The notes below the pieces were generated by a model. That model worked only from the letters and a program-made list of their open reading frames with translations, did no database searches and was not told the origin of the DNA. This document shows, one piece after another, positions 27,020 to 35,890 of a DNA stretch of 64,000 bases. The first letter of the stretch is position 1, and the number at the start of each line of letters is the position of its first letter. The translations under genes and the position numbers were made by a program. The stretch comes from Seonamhaeicola maritimus (GTDB lineage: Bacteria > Bacteroidota > Bacteroidia > Flavobacteriales > Flavobacteriaceae), in contig NZ_VRKQ01000008.1 of assembly GCF_008056315.1 (NCBI RefSeq), positions 700,957 through 764,956 on the forward strand. The letters are read 5' to 3'.

Positions 27020-28095
27020 TATCTAAAGATACTAAAATCGAGTTTTAAAGAAAACACATTAGAATATAAGGCCACACTTTGGTCACCTATATCGGTAAAA
27101 GCATAATCTATTTGAACACCATTGTATTTAAAACCAACTCCAAAGCTAGGTTGAAAGGTTAATTGCTCTGTATTATCAATTTGTAATTCATTTTGAAAAT
27201 TACCCATACCAGCTCTTAAATAAACCATGTCTATATAGCCAAATTCAAAACCTAAGGCAGGGTTTATACTTGCAAAAGAGGTTGAAATAATATCATTATT
27301 TTCTTCAAACCGCATATTTAAATTAGCGGCCGCAAGTAGTGTGTAATCAACATTAAATTCGAACAATTTAGAAATACCAATTTGTAGTTTAGGGATGGTG
27401 ATTTCAGTGCTTTCAGGTAACTCTTGATTTTGACCTTCAACAGCATTTCTAATTTTTTCAAATTCGCCTTCATCAATAGCCCAAGCATTAAATGTGGTTG
27501 TGATATCTCGAGCCATAACACCAAATTTCCAATTGTTGTTGGTTTCAAAATGAATACCAGCATCTAGCCCAAAACCCCATGAAGATGCAAAATCTCCAAT
27601 AACACGTCTAATAACCTTGGCATTTACTCCATAATTTAAGCCTTGAACAGGTAATTCTCTGGCATAAGAAAAGGTGAGCCCGTAATCGGCTGTGGAAAAC
27701 AGACTTATTCTATCATAATTAATGTTTCCTTGTTCGTCAATTAGCTGAGTAGTATTTAAAATATCATCAACAGCAAATCGAATTAACGAAATACCAATGG
27801 CACTTCTATTGTCTAAAGGCATTGCAAAAGCTGCATAATCGTAATTAGCAATGTTAGCAAAATAACTAGAATGCATCAGGGCCAATTGGTTGTCTTCTAT
27901 GGATAAAAGTCCGGCAGGATTCCAATAACCAGCGTTTACATCAGAAGTATGCGAGGTAACGGCGCTACTCATGCCTAAAGCAGCTGCATCAACACCAATA
28001 TTCATAAACTCATTAGAATATTTTCTAGTGGTTTGACCGAACAAAGAAATCGATAGTAAACAAAATAAAGCGCTTATGTAAACTTTCAATCGCAA
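27019..28095 (-). CDS. PorV/PorQ family outer-membrane protein (type IX secretion related)
   Basis: A 358-residue predicted beta-barrel with a signal peptide ending near LFGQ (residue 21). Family blocks are FMNIGVDAAALGMSSAVTS near 30, VNAGYWNPAGLLSI near 53 and repeated amphipathic strands through to the C-terminal LKLDFSIFR. PorV-type proteins shuttle cargo or link the T9SS translocon to the attachment complex. This one looks like the PorV2-type paralogue of Flavobacteriia, not canonical PorV. Its coupling to a DUF4105 gene is notable. Two T9SS cargo proteins occur elsewhere in the window. Confidence 0.7.
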   Translation of the reverse strand: MRLKVYISALFCLLSISLFGQTTRKYSNEFMNIGVDAAALGMSSAVTSHTSDVNAGYWNPAGLLSIEDNQLALMHSSYFANIANYDYAAFAMPLDNRSAIGISLIRFAVDDILNTTQLIDEQGNINYDRISLFSTADYGLTFSYARELPVQGLNYGVNAKVIRRVIGDFASSWGFGLDAGIHFETNNNWKFGVMARDITTTFNAWAIDEGEFEKIRNAVEGQNQELPESTEITIPKLQIGISKLFEFNVDYTLLAAANLNMRFEENNDIISTSFASINPALGFEFGYIDMVYLRAGMGNFQNELQIDNTEQLTFQPSFGVGFKYNGVQIDYAFTDIGDQSVALYSNVFSLKLDFSIFR

Positions 28096-28182
28096 TTTTT
28101 TTACAAATATAAACCTATAAACTCTAAAATATAATAGATATTGTTTAATACTTGTATAAGACTAAAATTGTTTGTTATTTTG

Positions 28183-28231
28183 GATTCCTGCCTTCACTTC
28201 GACTGCGCTCAGTGTGACAAGCAGGAATGAC
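28183..28231. repeat. REP-like palindromic repeat upstream of pssA
   Basis: GATTCCTGC (28183-28191) pairs with GCAGGAATGA (28221-28230) around a core CTTCGACTGCGCTCAGTGTGAC. The core is itself a common flavobacterial intergenic motif. It lies in the 194-bp divergent region between the PorV-like gene and pssA, close enough to pssA to enter its leader. A short CCCC...GGGG hairpin (28245-28260) follows. Confidence 0.6.
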
Positions 28232-28289
28232 AATTTTAACGGAACCCCGACGCAATGGGGCGAAGTGTTCTTTTAATTAAAATTCTTAC

Positions 28290-29015
28290 ATGAAGCGATA
28301 TATTCCGAATGCCCTAACATTGTTAAACCTTTTTTGTGGATGTATTGCTGTTATTTTTGCTGTTAATGACAATTTTGTTTCGGCTGCGTTCTTTGTATTT
28401 CTGGGTGTCTTTTTCGATTTTTTTGATGGTTTTGCGGCTAGAAAATTAAATGTACAAAGTGAATTGGGAGTACAGTTAGATTCTTTGGCAGATATGGTGA
28501 CAAGTGGATTGGTGCCAGGAATTATAATGTATAAATTGTTAGAAATTGTACAATCTGATTGGGTAGAAGTTGATTTATCAAGTGATTTTGGAATTCCATT
28601 AGTACCGCTTTTAGGATTATTTATAACCCTTGCATCTGCTTTTAGATTAGCAAAATTCAATATAGATACAGAACAACAATCTTTTTTTAAAGGCTTGCCA
28701 ACACCAGCAAATGCGTTGATGATATTATCATTGCCCCTGATTCTAGAGTTTCAGAATAACGACATCATTAATGCTATTATTCTTAATAAATGGTTTTTAA
28801 TTGTTGTAACAATTATAAGTTGTTGGATACTTAATAGTAACATAAAATTGTTTGCACTTAAGTTTAAAAATTGGAATTTTAAACCTAATGCTACGCGATA
28901 TATCTTTATAATGCTCTGTGCGGTGTTGTTGATTGTACTTCAGTTTGCGGCTATACCTGTAATCATATTACTTTATATAATCATGTCTGTTTTAGACAAT
29001 ATAACTTCAAAATAA
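28290..29015 (+). CDS. pssA: CDP-diacylglycerol-serine O-phosphatidyltransferase
   Basis: A 241-residue integral membrane enzyme that makes phosphatidylserine, the precursor of phosphatidylethanolamine. The CDP-alcohol phosphotransferase motif is complete: Asp46-Gly47, Ala50-Arg51, Gly60, Asp64 and Asp68 within FFDFFDGFAAR and GVQLDSLADMV. About seven hydrophobic helices are visible. It is followed after 7 bp by a TerC-family gene in the same direction. The product type (serine, not glycerol phosphate) is judged from the FDFFDGFAAR context and overall similarity to Bacteroidota PssA. Confidence 0.88.
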   Translation: MKRYIPNALTLLNLFCGCIAVIFAVNDNFVSAAFFVFLGVFFDFFDGFAARKLNVQSELGVQLDSLADMVTSGLVPGIIMYKLLEIVQSDWVEVDLSSDFGIPLVPLLGLFITLASAFRLAKFNIDTEQQSFFKGLPTPANALMILSLPLILEFQNNDIINAIILNKWFLIVVTIISCWILNSNIKLFALKFKNWNFKPNATRYIFIMLCAVLLIVLQFAAIPVIILLYIIMSVLDNITSK

Positions 29016-29022
29016 AATACAA

Positions 29023-29853
29023 ATGCTTGGAATTATTTTCACACTATTAATGCTTGTTTTGTTACAGGCCGTTTTAGGTTTTGACAATTTATTATACATT
29101 TCTTTAGAATCTAAAAAAGCACCTCAAATCGATCAAAAGCGGGTAAGGAAAGTTGGTATATTAATTGCCATAGCATTAAGAATAGTATTGTTATTTGTGC
29201 TAGTATCACTTATTGGTTATTTTCAGGAACCGTTTTCCTTTTTATCAGGAGGAATAGATGGAGTTGCTCATTTCGCTTTTAACGGACATAGTTTAATTGT
29301 TTTAGCAGGAGGCGCTTTTATTATTTATACAGCCATTAAGGAAATTTGGCATATGATTTCTACGCATGATTTAAGTCATGATGTAGAAGGTGAAGATAAG
29401 GGCAGAGGGAAAAAGTCGTCTAACGCAGTAATTGTGAGTATTGTGTTAATGAATTTAGTGTTTTCTTTTGATTCTATTTTGGCGGCTATAGGGCTTACAA
29501 GCGAGATTGAAAATTCATCAACAGCATTTATAGTAATGGCCATTGCTATTGTAATTAGTGGTTTGCTAATGTTGTTTTTAGCAGATAGGATATCAGTATT
29601 TTTGGCAAAAAACAGAATGTATGAAGTGCTGGGGTTATTTATACTTTTTATTGTTGGGATTATGTTAGTTACTGAAGGCGGTCACTTAGCACATTTAGAA
29701 CTCTTTGGAAACCCAATTGAATCTATGAGTAAAACAACATTCTATTTTGTAATAGCTATTTTGGTAATTACAGATATTGTTCAAGGCCGCTACCAAAAGA
29801 AAATTATTGCTCAAGAGGCACGAGAGGAGTTACATGAGGGTGAAGATAAATAA
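29023..29853 (+). CDS. TerC family integral membrane protein
   Basis: A 276-residue polytopic protein with about seven hydrophobic segments. The acidic membrane motifs of the TerC family are present: LQAVLGFDNLLYISLES near residue 15 and NLVFSFDSILAAIGLT near 143, each with the conserved FD pair. A charged cytoplasmic loop (HDVEGEDKGRGKKSS) lies in the middle. TerC proteins are linked to metal (Mn/Ca) efflux or metalation of exported enzymes. Its stop overlaps the next start (TAATG). Confidence 0.82.
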   Translation: MLGIIFTLLMLVLLQAVLGFDNLLYISLESKKAPQIDQKRVRKVGILIAIALRIVLLFVLVSLIGYFQEPFSFLSGGIDGVAHFAFNGHSLIVLAGGAFIIYTAIKEIWHMISTHDLSHDVEGEDKGRGKKSSNAVIVSIVLMNLVFSFDSILAAIGLTSEIENSSTAFIVMAIAIVISGLLMLFLADRISVFLAKNRMYEVLGLFILFIVGIMLVTEGGHLAHLELFGNPIESMSKTTFYFVIAILVITDIVQGRYQKKIIAQEAREELHEGEDK

Positions 29854-30302
29854 TGAGAATTTTTGAGTATATATTTTATAGTATTTACAGAAACACATCT
29901 ATTACAAATAAATTAAATCCAGTATCATCTTCTATAGGTGCACTTAATTTATTAATTCTTTTTAATGTTGCTACGGGTTTAATTCGTTTAAAGAACTACT
30001 TTACGTTTGAACTGACAAAAGCTGTTTTTATAGTTGTTATAGCTATTCCATCAATGATTATTCTTTACTATTTCTATGCAAACAATAGAGCCGAAAAAGT
30101 AATTTCCAAATTTAAAAACAAGAAAACTCAATTGCTTTTCAGAGTTGATTTACTAGTCTTACTCTATGCTTGTTTATCAATCTATTCTTTTGGAAATGTA
30201 TTGGGTATAGGTATAGAGTACTCTCTAGTATTGATAGTGTTTGTTATTTTAACTTCTTTGTATTCTTATTTACACGTAATCAGATTTGATAAAAAGAAAT
30301 AA
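29853..30302 (+). CDS. Unknown four-helix membrane protein
   Basis: A 149-residue protein with four predicted hydrophobic helices (about residues 28-44, 52-74, 91-112 and 117-137) and a short basic N-terminus. No family motif was recognised. Translation is coupled to terC through a 1-bp TAATG overlap, and the gene ends 14 bp before the convergent lptB. It might assist TerC or be a small accessory protein of lipid metabolism; nothing in the sequence supports a specific function. Confidence 0.5.
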   Translation: MRIFEYIFYSIYRNTSITNKLNPVSSSIGALNLLILFNVATGLIRLKNYFTFELTKAVFIVVIAIPSMIILYYFYANNRAEKVISKFKNKKTQLLFRVDLLVLLYACLSIYSFGNVLGIGIEYSLVLIVFVILTSLYSYLHVIRFDKKK

Positions 30303-30316
30303 AAAACACCTAGTAT

Positions 30317-31057
30317 CTAATCCCTAATTTTCTTTTTTCTAAGCTCAAAATTCTGACCTAAATATACCTTACGAACCATTTCATCGTTTGCAAGGTCTTC
30401 TGGGATACCATGTTTTAAAATCCCTCCTTCAAACATTAAATATGTTCTATCAGTAATAGCAAGGGTTTCTTGTACGTTATGGTCCGTTATTAAGATACCA
30501 ATATTCTTTTTGGTTAGTTGGGCTACAATACGCTGTATATCTTCAACTGCTACAGGGTCTACCCCTGCAAAAGGTTCATCTAAAAGAATAAAATTAGGAT
30601 CGGTTGCTAAGGCACGTGCAATTTCTGTTCTCCGGCGTTCACCACCAGAAAGTAGGTCACCACGGTTTTTTCTAATATGTCCTAAACCGAACTCTTCAAT
30701 TAAAGATTCCATTTTATGGTGTTGTTCTTTTTTACTAAGCTTGGTAAGCTGCAACACACTTAAAATATTATCTTCAATACTTAATTTTCTAAAAACTGAA
30801 GCTTCCTGAGCCAAATACCCAATACCGTTTTGGGCACGCTTGTACATTGGGAATTTTGTAATCTCAGTATTGTCTAAAAATATTTGACCACCATTAGGTT
30901 TTATTAAGCCAACAATCATATAGAAAGACGTTGTTTTACCTGCTCCATTTGGTCCTAGTAAACCAACAATTTCACCTTGATTGACTTCTAAGGATACATC
31001 TTTTACAACTTTACGTCCACTATAGGACTTCATTAAATTTTCAGCTCTTAAAATCAT
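30317..31057 (-). CDS. lptB: LPS export ABC transporter ATP-binding protein
   Basis: A 246-residue ABC ATPase. Walker A is GPNGAGKTT (residues 35-43), the Q-loop lies in [13 protein letters not shown], the signature is [15 protein letters not shown] near 135-149, Walker B is [12 protein letters not shown], and the switch His is in [10 protein letters not shown]. The SGGERRR signature and the [10 protein letters not shown]-loop identify LptB, which powers LPS extraction from the inner membrane by LptFG. The gene group with kdsD (Kdo pathway) supports this. It is 23 bp from the upstream CMD-family gene. Confidence 0.92.
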   Translation of the reverse strand: MILRAENLMKSYSGRKVVKDVSLEVNQGEIVGLLGPNGAGKTTSFYMIVGLIKPNGGQIFLDNTEITKFPMYKRAQNGIGYLAQEASVFRKLSIEDNILSVLQLTKLSKKEQHHKMESLIEEFGLGHIRKNRGDLLSGGERRRTEIARALATDPNFILLDEPFAGVDPVAVEDIQRIVAQLTKKNIGILITDHNVQETLAITDRTYLMFEGGILKHGIPEDLANDEMVRKVYLGQNFELRKKKIRD

Positions 31058-31080
31058 ATTTGCAATAACGTAAAATTTAA

Positions 31081-31428
31081 TTAATTATTGGCTTCAAGTG
31101 CATCCCAAAATTCATAAGCTTTTCTTAAATGTGGAATAATAATAGTTCCACCAACCAAAGTAGCAATGCCCAAAGCCTCAACTACCTGCTCTTTGGTTAA
31201 GCCTTCTTTGTAGCAAGTTTCCAAATGATATTTTACACAATCATCACATCTTAAAACGGTAGACGCCACCAAACCTAAGAGTTCTTTTGTTTTTATATCT
31301 AAAGCACCTTCTTGGAAAGCATTGGTGTCCAGATTGAAAATGCGCTTTATTATTTTATTGTTATCTGCAAGAATTTTGTCATTCATTCTTACGCGATAGT
31401 CATTAAATTCATTGACGATATCAGACAT
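31081..31428 (-). CDS. Carboxymuconolactone decarboxylase (AhpD-like) family protein
   Basis: A 115-residue all-helical protein with the redox-type motif CDDCVKYH (Cys61, Cys64, His68), followed by [19 protein letters not shown]. The CxxC plus His arrangement is that of AhpD-like alkylhydroperoxidase relays and not of true decarboxylases, so a thiol peroxidase or disulphide role is more likely. It overlaps tatC by 8 bp and precedes lptB, a gene order that seems functionally unrelated. Confidence 0.8.
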   Translation of the reverse strand: MSDIVNEFNDYRVRMNDKILADNNKIIKRIFNLDTNAFQEGALDIKTKELLGLVASTVLRCDDCVKYHLETCYKEGLTKEQVVEALGIATLVGGTIIIPHLRKAYEFWDALEANN

Positions 31429-32245
31429 TCTTTGCTTCTTTACGTTTTTGATTTCTAACTACAACCTTCGAAATATAAATGCTAACTTGATATAATACTA
31501 AAATTGGAATTGCCACTATAATTTGACTAACTATATCTGGCGGTGTTATAATTGCAGATAAAACTAACACAATCACTAGGGCATATTTTCTATATTTTCT
31601 CAAAATTTCTGGCGTTACCAATCCAATCCTGGTAAAGAAATAGATGATGATTGGTAGCTCAAATATAAGACCTGATGCCAGTGCAGAAGAACGCACTAAA
31701 GCTATATAAGAACTAATGTCAATCTGATTGTCAACAGTAGTAGAAACACTATAATTTGCTAAAAAATTTATAGATAGCGGTGTTACAATATAATATCCGA
31801 ATAAAACTCCAATAAAAAACAAAATGGATGAAATGATTATAAAACCTCTAGAATGTTTTCTTTCATTTTCATGTAAGCCTGGGCTAACAAATTTCCAAAG
31901 TTGATAAATAACATAAGGGAATGAAATAATAAATCCACCCAAAATAGCTGTCCAAATATCAGCTGAAAACTGACCCGCCATAGTTCTATTTTGGATTATC
32001 ATTGGTACTTCTTCATTACAAAATGTGGTATCTACACCAATAAAAGTAGCTCCCCTACACAAAAAGTCATATGTTGGGAAATTCATTTCTAAAGGAGCAA
32101 AAATAATCTGATCAAAAATAAATCTACTAAAAATAAAAGCTAGTGTAGCTATAATAACAATAGCCATACAAATTCTAATCAGATGCCAACGTAAATCTTC
32201 AAGATGGTCTAAAAAAGACATCTCATTTATATTCTTTTTTGTCAT
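31421..32245 (-). CDS. tatC: Sec-independent protein translocase subunit TatC
   Basis: A 274-residue protein with six predicted transmembrane helices. The N-terminal signature MSFLDHLEDLRWHLIR and FVSPGLHENERKHS after the second helix are TatC hallmarks. It recognises twin-arginine signal peptides and exports folded proteins with TatA. An insertion of about 25 residues in the first periplasmic loop (LCRGATFIGVDTTFCNEEVP, two Cys) is longer than in E. coli and is common in Bacteroidota. tatA is not in the window. Its start overlaps the kdsD stop by one base. Confidence 0.92.
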   Translation of the reverse strand: MTKKNINEMSFLDHLEDLRWHLIRICMAIVIIATLAFIFSRFIFDQIIFAPLEMNFPTYDFLCRGATFIGVDTTFCNEEVPMIIQNRTMAGQFSADIWTAILGGFIISFPYVIYQLWKFVSPGLHENERKHSRGFIIISSILFFIGVLFGYYIVTPLSINFLANYSVSTTVDNQIDISSYIALVRSSALASGLIFELPIIIYFFTRIGLVTPEILRKYRKYALVIVLVLSAIITPPDIVSQIIVAIPILVLYQVSIYISKVVVRNQKRKEAKNV

Positions 32246-33210
32246 TATATAATGCCTTCTTTTATTAAGTCGTGCAAGTGAACTACACCTGCATATTTTC
32301 CGTTTTCTTCAACCAGCAATTGGGTGATTTCATTAGTCTCCATAATTTCTAAAGCATCTACTGCCATTGTTTCTCCCGTTACACTTTTAGGGTTGGCACT
32401 CATAATATCTAATGCTTTTAAAGTGGTGAAATCATCAGAATTACTTAACATCCTTCTTATATCACCATCGGTCACAATGCCTATAATTTCATCGTTTTCA
32501 ACTACAGCTGTAACACCTAATCTTTTTGCAGATATTTCAATAATAACATCTTTAACACTAGTAGCCCCTGAAACTTTTGGTTTTTCGTTTACTGAAGAAA
32601 TGTCATTTACGCGCAAATATAATTTCTTTCCTAAAGAACCTCCTGGGTGGTATTTTGCAAAATCTTTACTTGAAAAACCACGCATTTCTAGAAGACAAAC
32701 AGCTAAAGCATCACCCATAACCAATTGGGCAGTAGTGCTAGTTGTAGGTGCTAAATTGTTAGGGCAAGCTTCTTTTTCAACATAAGCATTCAAAACATAA
32801 TCTACCTGTTGTCCTAAAAATGAATCTTTATTGCCAGTAATAGCAATCATTTTGTTTTTTGCGTTTTTAATTAAGGGCACTAAAACTTTTATCTCTGGCG
32901 TATTCCCACTTTTAGATATACAGATAACTACATCGTCTTTTAAAATCAAACCCAAATCGCCATGTATTGCATCAGCGGCATGCATAAATACCGAAGGGGT
33001 ACCTGTAGAATTTAAAGTGGCTACAATTTTATTTGCAATAATGGCACTTTTACCAATACCAGTTATTACAACACGCCCTTTGGAATTGTAGATGAGTTTT
33101 ACCGCCTCAGCAAAATCATCTGTGATTAAATTAGATAGGTTAAAAATAGCATTACTTTCAGCCTCAATAGTTTGTTTAGCAATTTGTATAATAGATTTCT
33201 CGCTATTCAA
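32245..33210 (-). CDS. kdsD: Arabinose-5-phosphate isomerase (KpsF/GutQ family)
   Basis: A 321-residue enzyme converting ribulose-5-phosphate to arabinose-5-phosphate, the first step of Kdo synthesis for LPS. The SIS domain shows VVITGIGKSAIIANKI near 47, the HAADAIHGDLGLI block near 78 and CISKSGNTPE near 97. KYHPGGSLGKKL near 186 precedes two CBS domains (about 205-321). It is the first gene of the kdsD-tatC-CMD-lptB group and is read divergently from recQ across a 206-bp AT-rich region. Confidence 0.9.
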   Translation of the reverse strand: MNSEKSIIQIAKQTIEAESNAIFNLSNLITDDFAEAVKLIYNSKGRVVITGIGKSAIIANKIVATLNSTGTPSVFMHAADAIHGDLGLILKDDVVICISKSGNTPEIKVLVPLIKNAKNKMIAITGNKDSFLGQQVDYVLNAYVEKEACPNNLAPTTSTTAQLVMGDALAVCLLEMRGFSSKDFAKYHPGGSLGKKLYLRVNDISSVNEKPKVSGATSVKDVIIEISAKRLGVTAVVENDEIIGIVTDGDIRRMLSNSDDFTTLKALDIMSANPKSVTGETMAVDALEIMETNEITQLLVEENGKYAGVVHLHDLIKEGII

Positions 33211-33416
33211 AATTTGTATATTTTTAGTTGATGCTTTTAAAGATTTTATTATCTTTAATCATATCCAAATTTAAATTTTATTGTAATTTGGATTTTCGTT
33301 ACAAAACTAACGAAAAAAAATATGAGGGTTCTCCAAAAACGCCGTAATAAATTATTCGAATTTATTTTGAAGTTTTAGTGTGTTTTTAAGTAGGTTAATT
33401 AATATTTATTCAATTC

Positions 33417-35621
33417 ATGTTAATAGCAAAAGATGACTTGCATTCTGCTCTTAAAAAATATTTTGGATTTAGTAAATTCAAAGGATTGCAAGAAGATGTT
33501 GTAGGAAGTATACTGTCAGGAAATCATACGTTTGTAATAATGCCAACAGGTGGTGGTAAATCACTCTGTTATCAATTGCCTGCATTAATGCAAGAGGGTA
33601 CAGCTATTGTTGTATCTCCTTTAATTGCATTGATGAAAAACCAAGTAGATGCCATTAGAGGTGTTTCTAATGAAGAAGGGGTGGCACATGTGCTTAATTC
33701 ATCATTAAATAAAACCGAGGTTAAACGAGTAAAAGAAGATATAACAAACGGCATTACAAAATTATTGTATGTAGCTCCAGAGTCTTTAACTAAAGACGAA
33801 AATGTAGATTTTTTAAAGACTGTTAAGGTGTCATTCATGGCTATTGATGAGGCCCATTGTATAAGTGAATGGGGTCATGATTTTAGACCAGAATACAGAA
33901 ACCTTCGTCATATTATAGGAAGAATAGGTGAGAATATCCCAATTATTGGGTTAACCGCTACAGCAACACCTAAGGTTCAAGAAGATATTATAAAGAATCT
34001 GGGTATTTCTGGTGCAAAAACCTTCAAAGCATCATTTAATAGACCTAATTTATATTACGAAGTTAGACCGAAAACAAAAGATGTTGATGCAGATATTATA
34101 AGATTTGTAAAACAAAATGAAGGAAAGTCTGGTATTGTTTATTGCTTAAGTAGAAAACGTGTTGAAGAATTGGCACAGGTTTTACAGGTAAATGGTGTTA
34201 AGGCGGTACCTTATCATGCTGGTTTAGATGCTAAGACTAGATCTAGTCATCAAGATATGTTTTTGATGGAAGATATTGATGTGGTTGTTGCTACTATAGC
34301 CTTTGGAATGGGGATAGATAAACCAGATGTGCGTTTTGTAATTCATCATGATATACCTAAAAGTATTGAAAGTTATTACCAAGAAACTGGTAGAGCAGGG
34401 CGTGATGGTGGTGAAGGCCATTGTTTAGCATTTTATGCCTATAAAGACATTGAGAAATTAGAAAAATTCATGTCTGGCAAACCGGTGGCAGAACAAGAAA
34501 TCGGTCATGCCTTATTACAAGAAGTGGTTGCGTTTGCAGAAACATCTATTTCCAGAAGAAAATTCATTTTGCACTATTTTGGTGAAGAGTTTGATACCAA
34601 GACTGGTGAAGGTGGTGATATGGATGATAATGTTAGGCATCCTAAAAAGAAACATGAAGCCAAAGATGATGTGGTTATTTTGTTAGAAACCATCGATAAA
34701 ACTAATGAAAAGTATAAATCTAAAGACTTAGTTAATGTTATTGTTGGTAATGAAAATGCTCTTATAAATTCGCATAGAACCAATGAACAACCATTCTTTG
34801 GAAAAGGCAAGGACAAGGATAAAAAAATGTGGATGGCACTTTTAAGACAAGTTCTTATTGCGGGCTATCTTAAAAAAGATATTGAAACATATGGCGTTAT
34901 AAAATTAAAAGATGAAGGAAGAGCTTTTATAAAAAAGCCAACATCTTTTATGATGACCGAAGATCATATTTTTGAAGGCGAGCAAGAAGATGGCACCATA
35001 ATCACAGCAGCAAAAGGCGGTGGAGCCGTAGCCGATGAAACCCTTATGAATATGCTTAAAGATCTTCGGAAGAAGAATGCTAAGAAACTAGGTGTACCAC
35101 CATTTGTTATATTCCAAGACCCTTCGCTAGAAGATATGGCGCTTAAGTATCCTATTTCATTAACAGAGCTTGGTAATGTTCACGGAGTTGGTGAGGGTAA
35201 AGCAAAAAAGTATGGTAAAGACTTTGTTGCTCTTATTTCTAATTATGTAGAAGAAAATGATATCATTCGTCCAGATGATTTAGTGGTTAAATCTACAGGT
35301 AGCAATTCTACTTTAAAACTTTACATCATTCAGAATATAGACCGTAAATTACCTTTAGATGATATCTCGTCTTCAAAAGGTATGGAAATGGAAGCGTTCA
35401 TAAAAGCTATGGAAGCCATTGTCTATTCAGGTACCAAACTAAATATTAGTTATTGGATTGATGAAATTCTTGATGAAGACCAGCAAGAAGAAATTCATGA
35501 GTATTTTATGGAATCTGAAACCGATGATATTGATGACGCTATTGAAGAATTTGATGGCGATTATGATGATGAAGAACTACGTCTATACCGTATTAAATTT
35601 ATAAGCGAAGTTGCCAATTAG
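33417..35621 (+). CDS. recQ: ATP-dependent DNA helicase RecQ
   Basis: A 734-residue superfamily-2 helicase for recombination and repair. Walker A is PTGGGKSL (about residues 43-50), DEAH with CISEWGHDFRPEY lies near 144-160, GLTATAT near 181, and motif VI QETGRAGRDG near 322. The winged-helix RQC region follows, then an HRDC-like domain with LGNVHGVGEGKAKKYG near 585 and an acidic C-terminal extension. The RQC zinc site lacks its cysteines: the region reads ETSISRRKFILHYFGEEF and then GGDMDDN where CxxCxxC would be expected. Confidence 0.92.
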   Translation: MLIAKDDLHSALKKYFGFSKFKGLQEDVVGSILSGNHTFVIMPTGGGKSLCYQLPALMQEGTAIVVSPLIALMKNQVDAIRGVSNEEGVAHVLNSSLNKTEVKRVKEDITNGITKLLYVAPESLTKDENVDFLKTVKVSFMAIDEAHCISEWGHDFRPEYRNLRHIIGRIGENIPIIGLTATATPKVQEDIIKNLGISGAKTFKASFNRPNLYYEVRPKTKDVDADIIRFVKQNEGKSGIVYCLSRKRVEELAQVLQVNGVKAVPYHAGLDAKTRSSHQDMFLMEDIDVVVATIAFGMGIDKPDVRFVIHHDIPKSIESYYQETGRAGRDGGEGHCLAFYAYKDIEKLEKFMSGKPVAEQEIGHALLQEVVAFAETSISRRKFILHYFGEEFDTKTGEGGDMDDNVRHPKKKHEAKDDVVILLETIDKTNEKYKSKDLVNVIVGNENALINSHRTNEQPFFGKGKDKDKKMWMALLRQVLIAGYLKKDIETYGVIKLKDEGRAFIKKPTSFMMTEDHIFEGEQEDGTIITAAKGGGAVADETLMNMLKDLRKKNAKKLGVPPFVIFQDPSLEDMALKYPISLTELGNVHGVGEGKAKKYGKDFVALISNYVEENDIIRPDDLVVKSTGSNSTLKLYIIQNIDRKLPLDDISSSKGMEMEAFIKAMEAIVYSGTKLNISYWIDEILDEDQQEEIHEYFMESETDDIDDAIEEFDGDYDDEELRLYRIKFISEVAN

Positions 35622-35636
35622 TTAAATATTTATTTT

Positions 35637-35764
35637 GGCGTTACCTTCATCCTGAACTTGGTTCAGGACCTTAGGTCGGGCTTTCCGCTATATCTTTTCA
35701 TTCTGTCATTCCTGCGGAGGCAGGAATCCATAATAAAAAGGATGCCGCTGCAATCCCTAACGCA
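35637..35764. repeat. Nested intergenic repeat (GGCGTTACC...CCCTAACGC family, copy A)
   Basis: Outer blocks are GGCGTTACC (35637-35645), GGTCGGGCTTTCCGC (35674-35688) and GCTGCAATCCCTAACGCA (35747-35764). The same blocks occur at 53313-53382. Two other palindromes interrupt this copy: TCCTGAACTTGGTTCAGGA between the first two blocks, and CATTCCTGCGGAGGCAGGAAT (around 35707-35727) between the second and third. The remaining bases to 35890 include a GGTTTGGCTATG...CACATAGCG inverted motif. Confidence 0.75.
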
Positions 35765-35890
35765 CCTATCTGCTTGCTTATTTTTAATACCGAATATTGT
35801 TTAATTTTTGATGGGTTCGTTTAACGGTTTGGCTATGAACATTATGTGAGCAAACTCGCGTTCGCTTTCCACTACGCACATAGCGAAATT

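Noticed and set aside
32324-33091. Plus-strand ORFs opposite kdsD
   Set aside because: Shadow frames of a clearly assigned enzyme; no start signal or motifs.
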